Source: VAXT01 sp963850415
Lineage (GTDB): Bacteria; Actinomycetota; Thermoleophilia; Gaiellales; Gaiellaceae
Assembly: GCA_963850415.1 (NCBI GenBank)
Contig: CAWKLE010000003.1
Location: forward strand, 868,001 to 932,000
Direction: 5' to 3'
DNA: 64,000 bases
Below, piece by piece: positions 1 through 8,439 of this stretch (positions are counted from its first letter, which is position 1; each line of letters starts with the position of its first letter). The translations under genes were made by a program, and so were the position numbers. The notes under the pieces are model-generated. The model did not search any database and was not told where the DNA came from. It saw only the letters and a list, made by a program, of their open reading frames with translations.

Positions 1-489
1 GACGCCGAAGACCTGCGTGCCCGTGTCCGCATGCGTGTCGAAATGGACGAGCCCGACCGGGCCGTGAGCCTGCGCGCAGGCGCGGATGTCCGGCTCCGCG
101 ATCGAGTGGTCGCCGCCGAGGACGATCGGGATCGCGCCCGCCTCGAGCACCTGCGCGACTGTCCGCTCGATCGCGGCGTGCGAGCGCGCCGCGTCCGCCG
201 GAATCACCGGCGCGTCGCCGAAGTCGGCCATCCTGAGCTCGGCGAAGGCGTCGATCCCGGCCTCGAGGTGTGGCCCGGGAGGCACGCTCGCGGCCCGGAT
301 CGCCCGCGGGCCGAACCGCGTGCCGGGTCGATCCGAGACGAGATCGTCCGTTGGCGCTCCGACCACGACGACGTCCATCCCGGCGAGCTCGGCCGGATCC
401 TCGGTGTACGGAAGGCCGCCGAAGGACAGTAGCCCCGCGTAGTCGGGCTTCTCGCCGTACTCGCGCCAGCGCTCGAGCGGATCGATCAC
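1..489 (-). CDS. speB: Agmatinase-family ureohydrolase, 3' end cut by window edge
   Basis: The first 163 residues are present; the rest lies beyond position 1. The ureohydrolase fold hydrolyses agmatine or a related guanidino compound to an amine and urea at a binuclear manganese site. Seen here are the GGDHS motif (about residue 130) and the HFDTHADT motif near the cut, which supply the first metal ligands. The GTG start at 489 overlaps the TGA stop of the upstream MFS gene as GTGA, so translation is probably coupled. It is the last visible gene of a four-gene minus-strand operon with an amino-acid decarboxylase and two MFS transporters, which suggests amine metabolism. Arginase, guanidinobutyrase or guanidinopropionase activity cannot be excluded from the part seen. 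Confidence 0.85.
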   Translation of the reverse strand, partial: MIDPLERWREYGEKPDYAGLLSFGGLPYTEDPAELAGMDVVVVGAPTDDLVSDRPGTRFGPRAIRAASVPPGPHLEAGIDAFAELRMADFGDAPVIPADAARSHAAIERTVAQVLEAGAIPIVLGGDHSIAEPDIRACAQAHGPVGLVHFDTHADTGTQVFGV

Positions 490-2120
490 GGTGCGATTCT
501 CCCACCGACCTGGGCGACCTCGTCCAACCGGCGCTCGATCAGCCTGTCGAGCGCTCCCGCGGTCGGCCGGTGCGCGCCCACGGCCTCGAGGAACGACTCG
601 CTGTTGAGCGCGTAGAGCCTCGCCTCCTCGCGTGGGACGACGGTCGCGGTGCGGGGCCCGCCTCGAAGCAGAGCGATCTCGCCGACGAGGTCGCCTCGGC
701 CGAGCTCCGCGAGCTGCTGGCCGCCGACGGAGACGTCGAGTGTGCCGTCCGCGACGAGGTACGCCGTGTCGCCCGGCTCGCCCTCGCGGATGAAGGCCCG
801 ACCGGCTGCGGCGCTGGTGAGGGTCAGACCCCGCGCGAGCCGTTCCAGCTCGGGCGCCGCGAGCATCCCGAATGTCGCGGACGAGCGCAGGAGGGCGATC
901 TCCGTCACCGGCACCGTGGCTCTGCGGTCGGCCTCGAGCAGACTGCGACCGGCGAGCAGTGCGACGATCGGCAGCACTGTGCCTGCGCCGAGCAGCGCCG
1001 CTCGGGCACCGCCTACGGCGACGAGCACCGGCACGAGGACGGAGCCGAGCGCAAGCCCGGCCATGGCCACGCCCTCGAGCACGCCGAAGACGCGTGAGAG
1101 CAGCTCGGTGGGCGCGGTTCGCTGGAGCAGCGTCCGGCCGGCTACGTCGAGCAGGCTGCGTCCCACGCCGGCGGCCGCGAGCAGCACGAACGCTCCGATC
1201 GTGGTCGCCCGCGCCCCCAGCACCCACAGGGAGAGCGTCCAGACGGCGGCGCCCGTGAGGAGCGGAGGAGCCAGGCGGGCCCTTCCCACCAGCGCTGCGG
1301 TCGCAGCCACGCCCAGCACTCCGCCGAGGCCGAACGCCGCGTTCAGGTAGCCGGCGCCGGACGGGCCGAGGTCGAGCACGCCCAGCGCCAGGACGACGTA
1401 GAGGACGTCGAGCGCGCCGATGACGACGAACTGCGCACCGAGCAGCGCGACGAGTGTCCGAGAAGACCGGTCCCGGGCGACGAGCCGAAACCCGGCGGCG
1501 ATCTCCTCCAGCGGAGCCGCGCCTTCAGAGGAAGCGGCCGGGCCGGGAAGCCCGACTGTGAGCAGGCCGCCCACTGCCGCGACGACCGCCATCACCGCGA
1601 AGACCGTCGCCGTGCCGCTCACGCTCAGGATCACCCCGGCCGCGGCCGGTGCGAGGAAGATGCCGGCGCTCTCGATCCAGGACGAGACGACGTTGGCGGC
1701 AGTCAGCTCCTCGGGGCTCCGCGCCAAGCCGGGCGCCAGCGCAGCCTGGGCAGGACGCGTGAGCGTGACCGTGGTCGCCGCCGCGGCGGCCAGCGCGTAG
1801 ACGAGCAGCGCCGGAGCATTCGCAAAGACGGCTACCGCGGTCGCACCCATCGTCACTGCCTGCGCGACATAGCTCCACGTCAGCATCCACGACGGTCCTC
1901 GGCGGTCGGCCAGCACGGCGCCGAAGGGCGCGCACAGGCCCGCGGGCACGAGCAGCCCCAGCGCAACGAGACCTGCGGTCGTCGCACCTCCCTGCTCGTA
2001 GGCGTAGACGAGCATCGCGATCCAGGTCCCCCACTCGGCCGCGTTGAAGGCGACGAAGGCGAGCTCGACGCGCCGGAGCTCCGGGTTGCGGAAGACCGAG
2101 GCGAGAACCCGCCAAGCCAT
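486..2120 (-). CDS. MFS transporter with C-terminal cyclic-nucleotide-binding domain
   Basis: 544 residues. Residues 1-400 form a 10-12 helix MFS transporter with many Gly/Ala-rich membrane segments. Residues about 410-525 form a cNMP-binding (Crp-type) domain with the phosphate-binding cassette pattern GEIALL followed by PRTATV, so the acidic and arginine positions that bind the cyclic phosphate are kept. The family suggests drug or metabolite efflux; the fused domain suggests gating by cAMP or cGMP (inference). It lies 3 bases downstream of the CNB-carrying decarboxylase and overlaps agmatinase by GTGA. Substrate unknown; export of the amine made by its neighbours is the simplest reading. 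Confidence 0.85.
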   Translation of the reverse strand: MAWRVLASVFRNPELRRVELAFVAFNAAEWGTWIAMLVYAYEQGGATTAGLVALGLLVPAGLCAPFGAVLADRRGPSWMLTWSYVAQAVTMGATAVAVFANAPALLVYALAAAAATTVTLTRPAQAALAPGLARSPEELTAANVVSSWIESAGIFLAPAAAGVILSVSGTATVFAVMAVVAAVGGLLTVGLPGPAASSEGAAPLEEIAAGFRLVARDRSSRTLVALLGAQFVVIGALDVLYVVLALGVLDLGPSGAGYLNAAFGLGGVLGVAATAALVGRARLAPPLLTGAAVWTLSLWVLGARATTIGAFVLLAAAGVGRSLLDVAGRTLLQRTAPTELLSRVFGVLEGVAMAGLALGSVLVPVLVAVGGARAALLGAGTVLPIVALLAGRSLLEADRRATVPVTEIALLRSSATFGMLAAPELERLARGLTLTSAAAGRAFIREGEPGDTAYLVADGTLDVSVGGQQLAELGRGDLVGEIALLRGGPRTATVVPREEARLYALNSESFLEAVGAHRPTAGALDRLIERRLDEVAQVGGRIAP

Positions 2121-2123
2121 GCG

Positions 2124-3989
2124 TCAGCGCGCCGCGAGCCGGGACTCGACCGCCGAGAGAATCACCCGCTCGACTCGCGGTACCTCGGCGAAGAGCCCCA
2201 ACAGTCCGCCGTCGGGGTAGACGAGCACCTCGAGCGGTTCTGCAGCCACGACCTGTGCCATGCGCGGATAGCTGAAGCCGGCGCCCCAGTCGAGGGCGGC
2301 GATCTCGCCAAAGAACTCGTCGGGCCCGAGCCGGGCGACTCGCTCGCCGTCGACCAGGACGTCGACCGATCCGGCCCGGATCAGGAAGAAGTCCTGCGAC
2401 GTGTCCCACTGCTCGATCACGGTCTTCCCGCGAGCGATCCTGCGCGGCTCACCCATGGCGACAACGTGTGCGGCATCGTCCGACGGAAGCGATTCGAGCA
2501 GCGCGAAGCGCGCCTGCCGGCCGCCGTCACGGCGCTTGACCCCGCTCAGCGTGACGTCGGGATGGCGCTCGTATGTCGCGGACTCCGAGTCGCGGTCGGC
2601 GACGTCCGTCTGCTCGAGGAAGTCGAGCACACGATCGACGTCCTCCGGACCCGACGTGTGGCTCATCACGCACATGCGGATCGTGTACCGCCCCTTGAGT
2701 CGCGTCGAGGACACGAGCCCGAGCCCGCTCTCCTCGAGCGCCGCCACGAGGCGAGCGTTGAGCAGATCCTCGTTCTCGTCGAACGTGCGGTGGAAGCTGA
2801 CGATCCCGAGCGCGGGTCGCGCAGCGAGCTCGAGCCGGTCGCTCGCCTCGATCCGCTGCCGCGCCCGCTCCGCGAGGTCGAACGTCCTGTCGATCGCCTT
2901 GCGGAATGCATCGAGCCCGAAGTACTGGACGGAGACCCAGACCTTGAACGCCCGCGCCATGCGGGTCAGCTGGAGGCCGAGGTCGGAGAAGTTCACCTCG
3001 CGGTCGAGCGCCGCGGCTTCGCGCAGGTAGTCGGGCGTGATCAGGAACGCGCGCCTGAGCTGGTGCCCGTCCCGCACGAGCAGGCAGCCACACTCGTACG
3101 GTTGGTACAGCCACTTGTGGGGATCGAGCGTGATCGAGTCGGCGCGCTCGAGCCCTGCGAGCTGTGTGCGGCCGCGCTCGGCGAGGACGGCGAAGCCGCC
3201 GTAGGCCGCGTCGACGTGGAACCAGACGTTGCGCTCCGCGCACAGGTCGGCGAGCTCCGTCAGCGGGTCGACGGCGCCGCTGTTCGTCGCGCCGCCGTTC
3301 GCGGACACGAGCAGTGGGCGACGGCCGTTCCGGAGGTCCGCTTCGATCGCCGACTCGAGCAGGTCGATCCGGATCCGCAGCTGGTCGTCGCTGGGGATCA
3401 CGCGAACCTGGCTCTGGCGGAAGCCGAGGTTGCGGGCCGAGCGCGCGACCGAGCAGTGCGCCTGGTCGGAGACATAGACGACGAGGTCGTCCGACATCGA
3501 GCCGACGAGCGACTCGCGCGCGCAGGCGAGCGCCGTCAGGTTCGCCGCGGAGCCGCCGCTGACGAGCAGGCCCGCGGCCTCGTCTGGGTAGCCGATCCAG
3601 TCCTTGAACCAGCCGATCACCTCGAGCTCGAGCTGGCTGGGGCCGGCGGCTTCCATCCACGAGCCCGCGTAGACATTCGTCGCGCTGGCGATCAGGTCGC
3701 CGAGGGCGCCCGGCCACGTGCCTGCGAACGGGACGTAGGCGAAGAAGCCGGGATGGTCGCCCTTGCTCATGAAGGGCAGGACGTCCTCGTCGAGCGTGCG
3801 CAGGATGTGGTCGAAGTCCTGCGGCGTCTCCGGAGGCGGTCCGCCGATTCGTGCGGCCATCTCGTCCGGCGTCGCCCGGCGCAGCGGCGGAATCGAGGAA
3901 TCCGTCAGCCGGTCGACGAGCATGTCCACGGCTCGATATCCGAGTTGCCGCATCGTCTCGGCGTCGAGTGCGAGTGGATCATCGGTCAC
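2124..3989 (-). CDS. PLP-dependent group II decarboxylase fused to a cyclic-nucleotide-binding domain
   Basis: 621 residues from the GTG at 3989, which overlaps the TGA of the upstream MFS gene (GTGA). Residues about 1-470 are a fold-type I pyridoxal-phosphate decarboxylase of the aromatic amino acid/glutamate/DABA group: HPGFFAYVP, SGGSAAN, the stacking HCSVARSA motif, HVDAAYGG and the Schiff-base lysine K292 in DPHKWL. Residues about 493-615 add a Crp-type cNMP-binding domain with the cassette FGEIAALDWGAG. The usual family enzyme is about 470-480 residues, so the domain is a true C-terminal extension. It would make an amine from an amino acid; the substrate cannot be read from sequence. 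Its operon partner also carries a CNB domain, which suggests shared cyclic-nucleotide control. Confidence 0.88.
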   Translation of the reverse strand: MTDDPLALDAETMRQLGYRAVDMLVDRLTDSSIPPLRRATPDEMAARIGGPPPETPQDFDHILRTLDEDVLPFMSKGDHPGFFAYVPFAGTWPGALGDLIASATNVYAGSWMEAAGPSQLELEVIGWFKDWIGYPDEAAGLLVSGGSAANLTALACARESLVGSMSDDLVVYVSDQAHCSVARSARNLGFRQSQVRVIPSDDQLRIRIDLLESAIEADLRNGRRPLLVSANGGATNSGAVDPLTELADLCAERNVWFHVDAAYGGFAVLAERGRTQLAGLERADSITLDPHKWLYQPYECGCLLVRDGHQLRRAFLITPDYLREAAALDREVNFSDLGLQLTRMARAFKVWVSVQYFGLDAFRKAIDRTFDLAERARQRIEASDRLELAARPALGIVSFHRTFDENEDLLNARLVAALEESGLGLVSSTRLKGRYTIRMCVMSHTSGPEDVDRVLDFLEQTDVADRDSESATYERHPDVTLSGVKRRDGGRQARFALLESLPSDDAAHVVAMGEPRRIARGKTVIEQWDTSQDFFLIRAGSVDVLVDGERVARLGPDEFFGEIAALDWGAGFSYPRMAQVVAAEPLEVLVYPDGGLLGLFAEVPRVERVILSAVESRLAAR

Positions 3990-5161
3990 GGCGTCGCTTC
4001 CTCGGCCGGGATTCTCCCAGCAGAGCGCATCGGCCACAATGCCGCGAGCCCGCTCAGGGCGACCGCCGAGGCGACGAGGAACGCGCTGCCGTACCCCGAG
4101 AACTTCGCCACCGCTCCGAGCGTCAGCGCGCCGACGCCCAGCGCGACGTCGACGGCCGCGCCCACGCTGCCCACGACCGCGCTCCTCTCGGTCGCACTCG
4201 TCGACTGCACCGCGAGCAGCATCGCCGACGGGTACGTCATCGCCTGGCCGACGGCGAACACGACGGTGCCGACGAGCAGTCCAGTCGTCGTCTGCCAGGC
4301 GCCGATCAGAGCGAGCCCGGCGGCGAGGCACACGAACGAGAGCTCGAGCGTGCGGATCGCTCCGAGGGCATCGGGCAGCCGCCGGCCGAAGAAGCGGACG
4401 ATCGAGATCACGCCGCCGAAGAGCGCGAAGAGCAGGCCCGGCCGTTCGATCCCGAGGTCTCGCGCGTAGATGGCGCCGAACGCGACGAAGCCGCCGAAGC
4501 CGAGCAGCCCCAGGAGCACGAGGAGCCCTGGACGGAGCGCGCCGCGCGGCGGGAGCCAGCTTCGCGCCGACGGCTCCTCGGTCTCCGGTCTCGTCTCGTG
4601 CAGCGTGGCCGCGAGCGCGGTTGCGGTCAGCGCCAACGCCGCTGTGACGAGCCAGACGAGCGGATACCGGTCGGAGCCGCGGATGAGGTCGGCAGCGACC
4701 GGGCCGAACGTGAGGCCGAGGTACGACGCGAGCGTCACGAGGCTGACCGCCTCGCCGCGGCGTTGCTCCGGCGCCATGTCCATCACGGAGGTGTACAGCG
4801 CCACCACGAACGTCGCCTCGGCCGCACCCGCGACGAGCCGGATCCCGACGACTCCGCCCAGGCTCGGCTCGAGAGCGAGCGCGAGGTAGCACACGAGCAT
4901 CACGAGGCCGCCGGCGATGAGCAGCGGCCGGCGGCCGTGCCGGTCCCCGAGGCGGCCCGAGACGATCGAGAAGACCACCGACGTGATGCTCGCCGCGCCC
5001 ATGGCGAGCCCGACCCCGACCGATCCGTAGCCGAGCTGATCCTTGACGTACAGCGGCAGGGCGAGGACGACCATCCCGAAGGTCGCAAACGCGCCCAGCG
5101 TCGCGAGCCACACGCGGAGGAAGGGCCCCGTCAGCAGCCGGGTCTCCATGCGGCCATTCAA
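3986..5161 (-). CDS. MFS transporter (putative amine or drug exporter)
   Basis: 391 residues, about 12 membrane helices, with the MFS loop motif GRLGDRHGRRP between helices 2 and 3. It has no CNB domain, unlike the second MFS of this operon. The TTG at 5161 lies 16 bases after GGAGG; an ATG at 5149 is an alternative giving a product four residues shorter. The stop overlaps the start of the decarboxylase (GTGA). As the promoter-proximal gene of the decarboxylase/agmatinase operon it may move the substrate or product; specificity is unknown. Confidence 0.8.
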   Translation of the reverse strand: MNGRMETRLLTGPFLRVWLATLGAFATFGMVVLALPLYVKDQLGYGSVGVGLAMGAASITSVVFSIVSGRLGDRHGRRPLLIAGGLVMLVCYLALALEPSLGGVVGIRLVAGAAEATFVVALYTSVMDMAPEQRRGEAVSLVTLASYLGLTFGPVAADLIRGSDRYPLVWLVTAALALTATALAATLHETRPETEEPSARSWLPPRGALRPGLLVLLGLLGFGGFVAFGAIYARDLGIERPGLLFALFGGVISIVRFFGRRLPDALGAIRTLELSFVCLAAGLALIGAWQTTTGLLVGTVVFAVGQAMTYPSAMLLAVQSTSATERSAVVGSVGAAVDVALGVGALTLGAVAKFSGYGSAFLVASAVALSGLAALWPMRSAGRIPAEEATP

Positions 5162-5201
5162 CCGCAGCGGCGCCCTGTACCTCCAACTGTCTCAAGGAGC
5201 C

Positions 5202-5228
5202 ATGCCCCGGGACCTGGTCCCAGGGCAT
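5202..5228. repeat. REP-like palindrome, GGGACCTGGTCCC core
   Basis: A 27-base inverted repeat: outer arms ATGCCC/GGGCAT and an inner perfect palindrome GGGACC-T-GGTCCC. The same 16-base core, GGGACCTGGTCCCAGG, occurs at 45176 and, less its first G, at 45137. It lies in the gap after the UPF0104-like gene, so on the minus strand it may also act as a terminator or mRNA end-stabiliser. Confidence 0.6.
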
Positions 5229-5242
5229 GTCCCATTCGGTCG

Positions 5243-6286
5243 CTACCTGAAGCGGAGGGCCGCTGCGACTGCGAGGCGTCGCGAGGTCGCCCACATGACC
5301 GACAGGACGAGCACGCCGGCGCCCGCGAGCATGATCAGCGTCTGGGCGGCCAGCGCGAAGCCAACAGCCTCCGAGCGGCCGATGCCCGAGACGATGAGGA
5401 GCGCCGCTCCGGCTCCGACCTGGGTCGCCGCCCCTGCCGGGCTGACGGGCAACGCGGCAGCCGCGGCGGCTGCGCAGAGGAACATCATCGCCAGCGGGAA
5501 ATTGAAGCCGAAACCGAGCGCTGCGAGCAAGAGTGTGAGGGCCACCGCGCGGATGAGCCACGAGGCGGAGACGAGCGCCCAGGACTCGACGGCTCGTCGC
5601 GCCGGCGTCGCTCTAGGCGCCAGCCACTGACCGAGGCGGTACTGCATGAGGCGCCGGCTCCCCGCGACGAAGGGAAGCGCGAGCACGACCGCGGCGGACA
5701 GGATTCCACCGATGCCCACGATTGCGAAGCCCAGCCGCACGGCCGCCGAGTTCCCCGGCCAGGCGGCCGCGGTGAAGCCAAGAGGAGCAAGCGCCGCACT
5801 GTCGATCAAGCCAAGGGTCACGAGCGAGAGACAGATCGAGCGGATCCCGGCCGGGCAGCCCGGGAAGCGGCGGACGATCGCGATCCGGATCACCTCGTCG
5901 AACCGCCCGGGAAGGACGATCCCCATGACCGACGCGCCCCCGCCGGCGGCCGCGAGAGCCATCGGCCCGGGCCGCTCGCGCGAGGCGAAGAGCCGTCCCC
6001 AGCCGCACGCTTTGACGAGGAACGCGACGAGGAAGAGGAGCGCCACTGCGGCGAGCAGCGTCGGCCGGCCCTGCGAGAAGGGCATCGGCGCATTGCGCAC
6101 GTGCAGGGCGGCCAGGGCCACCAGCAGAAGGCCGATCGCGGTCGAGGCGACGGCGCCGACCAGGCGCGCGCGTTTCGATGATCTGAGGCGTCGGAGATGC
6201 GACAGCGATCTCCGCGCTCGACCCTGCGGACGATCGCTCAATTTCGTTTTCCTCACGACTGCTTGACCTGGGACAGTACTCGGCAT
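5243..6286 (-). CDS. UPF0104 / lysylphosphatidylglycerol synthase TM-region family membrane protein
   Basis: 347 residues from the ATG at 6286; a GTG at 6256 is an alternative start. A basic N-terminus is followed by about eight hydrophobic helices. The pattern (FAGRFDEV-like loop at GRFDEVIRIA, and the SPAGAATQVGAGAALL segment near the C-terminus) fits the flippase-like integral membrane domain of MprF/AglD-type proteins. No catalytic aminoacyl-transferase domain is present, so this is the membrane part only. The role is probably lipid-related transport across the membrane (family knowledge), with the substrate unknown. It is divergent from the small secreted-protein gene at 6346. Confidence 0.65.
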   Translation of the reverse strand: MPSTVPGQAVVRKTKLSDRPQGRARRSLSHLRRLRSSKRARLVGAVASTAIGLLLVALAALHVRNAPMPFSQGRPTLLAAVALLFLVAFLVKACGWGRLFASRERPGPMALAAAGGGASVMGIVLPGRFDEVIRIAIVRRFPGCPAGIRSICLSLVTLGLIDSAALAPLGFTAAAWPGNSAAVRLGFAIVGIGGILSAAVVLALPFVAGSRRLMQYRLGQWLAPRATPARRAVESWALVSASWLIRAVALTLLLAALGFGFNFPLAMMFLCAAAAAAALPVSPAGAATQVGAGAALLIVSGIGRSEAVGFALAAQTLIMLAGAGVLVLSVMWATSRRLAVAAALRFR

Positions 6287-6345
6287 CTGTGGGCACCGCG
6301 TAAAGCCCTTGTACGAGCGGTTCGGAGTCCGGCAGACTGGAGCTG

Positions 6346-6732
6346 ATGCGTCGGACCCTCCTGCTTGCGCTGATCGCCGCCCTCGTCGCCGGCGCACCGA
6401 GCGCTGCGGCCGGCCAGACCCGGGTCAAGAGCCACTGCAGCGTGACCGGCGACGTCTGCTACGGGATCTTCAAGAGCGGCAGCGTCTACAGCTTCCGGCT
6501 GACCCTGGCGGCGAAGTACTTCAAGCGCTACCGGATCTGCGTTCGCCCGCTCGGCGAGAAGGCGAAGTGCAAGAGCTTCCCGGTCAAGAAGACCGGCGCG
6601 GCGTGGGGCGGAACGGTCGTCTGGCAGCGCAACTATCCCGTCCGCGGCCCGCGCGGCTACCGCGTCACGTGGCTGCAGCGAACGACGCGCCTCGGCCCGC
6701 CGCTCACGTTCTACCTCCCGGCTCCGGTCTGA
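6346..6732 (+). CDS. Small secreted protein of unknown function
   Basis: 128 residues. A typical signal peptide spans residues 1-22 (hydrophobic LLLALIAALVAG, then SAAAGQ as cleavage region). The mature part is basic and aromatic-rich with four cysteines (in SHCSVTGDVCYG, RICVRP and AKCKSF) that could form two disulfides. I do not recognise a family. Its last 29 bases overlap the convergent SemiSWEET gene. Confidence 0.7.
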   Translation: MRRTLLLALIAALVAGAPSAAAGQTRVKSHCSVTGDVCYGIFKSGSVYSFRLTLAAKYFKRYRICVRPLGEKAKCKSFPVKKTGAAWGGTVVWQRNYPVRGPRGYRVTWLQRTTRLGPPLTFYLPAPV

Positions 6733-6991
6733 GCCGGTAGCGCAGAGCGACGGTGATCGTCGTCACGCAGACCGTGAAGGCGACCGCGTTCGGCACGACG
6801 AGGTACCAGTTCGAGATCACCAGCCCGTACGCGACCCAGAGCGTGAAGCCGACGAGCAGCACCCAGAAGTAGGCGATCGAGACCTCGCGCGACGAGCGGT
6901 GCAGCAGCATCTTGCGGATCTGCAGCCCGGGCGAGATCGCCATCAGGATCCCCCACGCGGCCGCCGTGGCTCCGAGCACGGTCTCGAGCAT
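6704..6991 (-). CDS. SemiSWEET-type PQ-loop sugar transporter
   Basis: 95 residues with three predicted helices in the arrangement of bacterial SemiSWEETs, which work as homodimers moving mono- or disaccharides across the inner membrane. Helix 1 carries the P-G pair in ISPGLQIRKML in place of the PQ motif; helix 2 has YFWVLLVGFTLWVAYG, and the conserved asparagine of helix 3 is in VVPNAVAF. Length matches the family (85-100). It is a single-gene unit, convergent with the secreted-protein gene. Confidence 0.8.
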   Translation of the reverse strand: MLETVLGATAAAWGILMAISPGLQIRKMLLHRSSREVSIAYFWVLLVGFTLWVAYGLVISNWYLVVPNAVAFTVCVTTITVALRYRLRPEPGGRT

Positions 6992-7028
6992 GCGCCCGAC
7001 TTCGCGCCTCGGCGATCATCCCCTTGCC

Positions 7029-7541
7029 ATGGCGATCACCTTCCGGCCGCTGACCCGCGAAGATCTGCCGCTCGTCCACGAGTGGCACCAGCGTCCGCAC
7101 GTCCTCCGCTGGTGGACGATGCACAAGACGTTCGAGGAGACCGAGTCCCATTACCTGCCGACGATCGAGGGCACCGATCCGACCCAGCACTACCTCGCGC
7201 TGCTCGACGGCGAGCCGCTCGGGATGATCCAGACCTATCTCGTGTCCGACTACCCGGACTACGCGGCGCTGATCGAGGAGGGCGAGGGCACGGCCGGGCT
7301 CGACCTGTTCATCGGCGACGAGGCGCAAACCGGGAGCGGTCTCGGCACCGAGATGATCGCCAGGTTCCTCGACGAGGTCGTCTTCGCCCGACCCGAGACG
7401 ACCGCCTGCGCAGCCGATCCGGACGTGCGGAACACCGCCTCGCTCCGGGCCTTCGAGAAGGCGGGCTTTCGAGCCGTGCGCGAGTTCGTCGATCCCGAGG
7501 ACAACGAGCTGCACACGCTCGTCCGGCGCGAGCGGGACTAG
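7029..7541 (+). CDS. GNAT acetyltransferase of the AAC(6')/RhbD-like group
   Basis: 170 residues from the ATG at 7029. Starts with FRPLTREDLPLVHEWHQRPHVLRWW, split here as the DLPLVHEW and RPHV motifs typical of aminoglycoside 6'-N-acetyltransferase AAC(6')-Ib and siderophore acyltransferases. It continues with a YLALLDGEPLGMIQ strand, an acetyl-CoA loop in GSGLGTEM and the C-terminal NTASLRAFEKAGF signature. It should transfer an acetyl group from acetyl-CoA to an amine. Whether aminoglycosides are the substrate is unproven; siderophore or polyamine acylation are alternatives. Its stop shares a CTAG with the convergent gene. The gene is not in a mobile context. Confidence 0.75.
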   Translation: MAITFRPLTREDLPLVHEWHQRPHVLRWWTMHKTFEETESHYLPTIEGTDPTQHYLALLDGEPLGMIQTYLVSDYPDYAALIEEGEGTAGLDLFIGDEAQTGSGLGTEMIARFLDEVVFARPETTACAADPDVRNTASLRAFEKAGFRAVREFVDPEDNELHTLVRRERD

Positions 7542-7828
7542 TGCTCGACGACTTCGACCGAGTCGAGGACGCGCAGGTTCCGGCCGACGAGACCGAGCTC
7601 GTCCGTGACGCGGCCCCAGAGCTCGCGCAGCTTGCCGGCGAACTCCTCGGCCTCGGCCGCGCCGTCGAACTCGAGCTCGATGACGACGAAGTTCGAGTCG
7701 TCGACGGCCCGCAGCACACGGTAGCGCCGCACGCCGTTCTGCTCTCGCCCGACCGGATCGCTGTCGAAGGCGCGCTTCCAGGCGTCGAAGTCGCGAACCG
7801 CGTGCTCGATATAGAGAACGGCCGTCAT
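7538..7828 (-). CDS. Small dimeric alpha/beta-barrel (ABM-like) protein
   Basis: 96 residues. The ferredoxin-like pattern (VLYIEHAVRDFDAWKRAF, then YRVLRAVDDSNFVVIELEF) resembles antibiotic-biosynthesis-monooxygenase or cyclase-like dimeric barrel proteins. The ATG start overlaps the stop of the FMN reductase gene (ATGA), so the two are coupled. A role as a small oxygenase or flavin-partner protein is possible but not shown. Confidence 0.6.
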   Translation of the reverse strand: MTAVLYIEHAVRDFDAWKRAFDSDPVGREQNGVRRYRVLRAVDDSNFVVIELEFDGAAEAEEFAGKLRELWGRVTDELGLVGRNLRVLDSVEVVEH

Positions 7829-8433
7829 CAGGCAGCAGCTGCGACCCGCTCGCGTGCGCGTGCGCACTCGGTCCGGTGGTCCGGTTCTTCCACCTCCACG
7901 AAGTGTGCGGCGAGGCGGACGACCTCGCTGCCGAGCATCCTGAGTTGCCGCTCGACGCCCTCGTCGTGCACCTCGTCGTTCTCGTCGAAAGCTGCGCCCG
8001 GGACCGGGACGACGTACGGCACCGCCCACCCCCGGAGCGCGCGCACCGAGAACTCCATCGCGTTGATCCCCTGCAGCCCGTGCGTTCCGCCGGCGACGCT
8101 GATCAGGCCGATCGCCTTGTCGGTGAGGTAGACGCTCCCGCTCGGGAGGTGCAGCCAGTCGAGGGCGTTCTTGAACGACCCCGCCACCGAGCCCTGGTAG
8201 AGCGGGCTGCTCCAGAGCAGTCCGTCGGCGGCCTCCAGCGTCTCCACCATCCAGAGCGTCGTCGAGTCCGGCTCCGCCTCGCGGTTGAACATCGGCAGGT
8301 GCAGCGTCCGGAGATCGAGCAGCTCCGTCTCGGCGCCGTCGTCCGCGGCGCCTCCGAGCGCTGTCACGAGCGCCGCCCGGCTACGTGACGTCGACGCGAG
8401 CGAGCCACCGAGCCCGACGATCTTCAGCGGCAC
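7828..8433 (-). CDS. NADPH-dependent FMN reductase family protein
   Basis: 201 residues with a flavodoxin-like fold: GLGGSLASTSRSR (FMN phosphate loop), LPMFNRE, SSPLYQGSVAGSFKNALDWL (isoalloxazine-contacting loop) and AGGTHG. These are standard for NADPH:FMN reductases such as SsuE/ArsH relatives. It would supply reduced flavin or reduce quinone-type compounds. It is transcribed with the small ABM-like gene that follows it; a PLDc_N membrane peptide gene lies 6 bases upstream. Confidence 0.85.
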   Translation of the reverse strand: MPLKIVGLGGSLASTSRSRAALVTALGGAADDGAETELLDLRTLHLPMFNREAEPDSTTLWMVETLEAADGLLWSSPLYQGSVAGSFKNALDWLHLPSGSVYLTDKAIGLISVAGGTHGLQGINAMEFSVRALRGWAVPYVVPVPGAAFDENDEVHDEGVERQLRMLGSEVVRLAAHFVEVEEPDHRTECARARERVAAAA

Positions 8434-8439
8434 GACTCG

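Noticed and set aside
3851..6181. Long open frame of 776 codons on the plus strand
   Set aside because: It runs antisense to the decarboxylase, MFS and UPF0104-like genes. Its translation is charged, low in complexity and matches no family; such frames are common antisense to high-GC genes.
7029..7541. Firm label as an aminoglycoside resistance gene
   Set aside because: The fold and motifs fit AAC(6') but siderophore acyltransferases share them, so resistance is not claimed.
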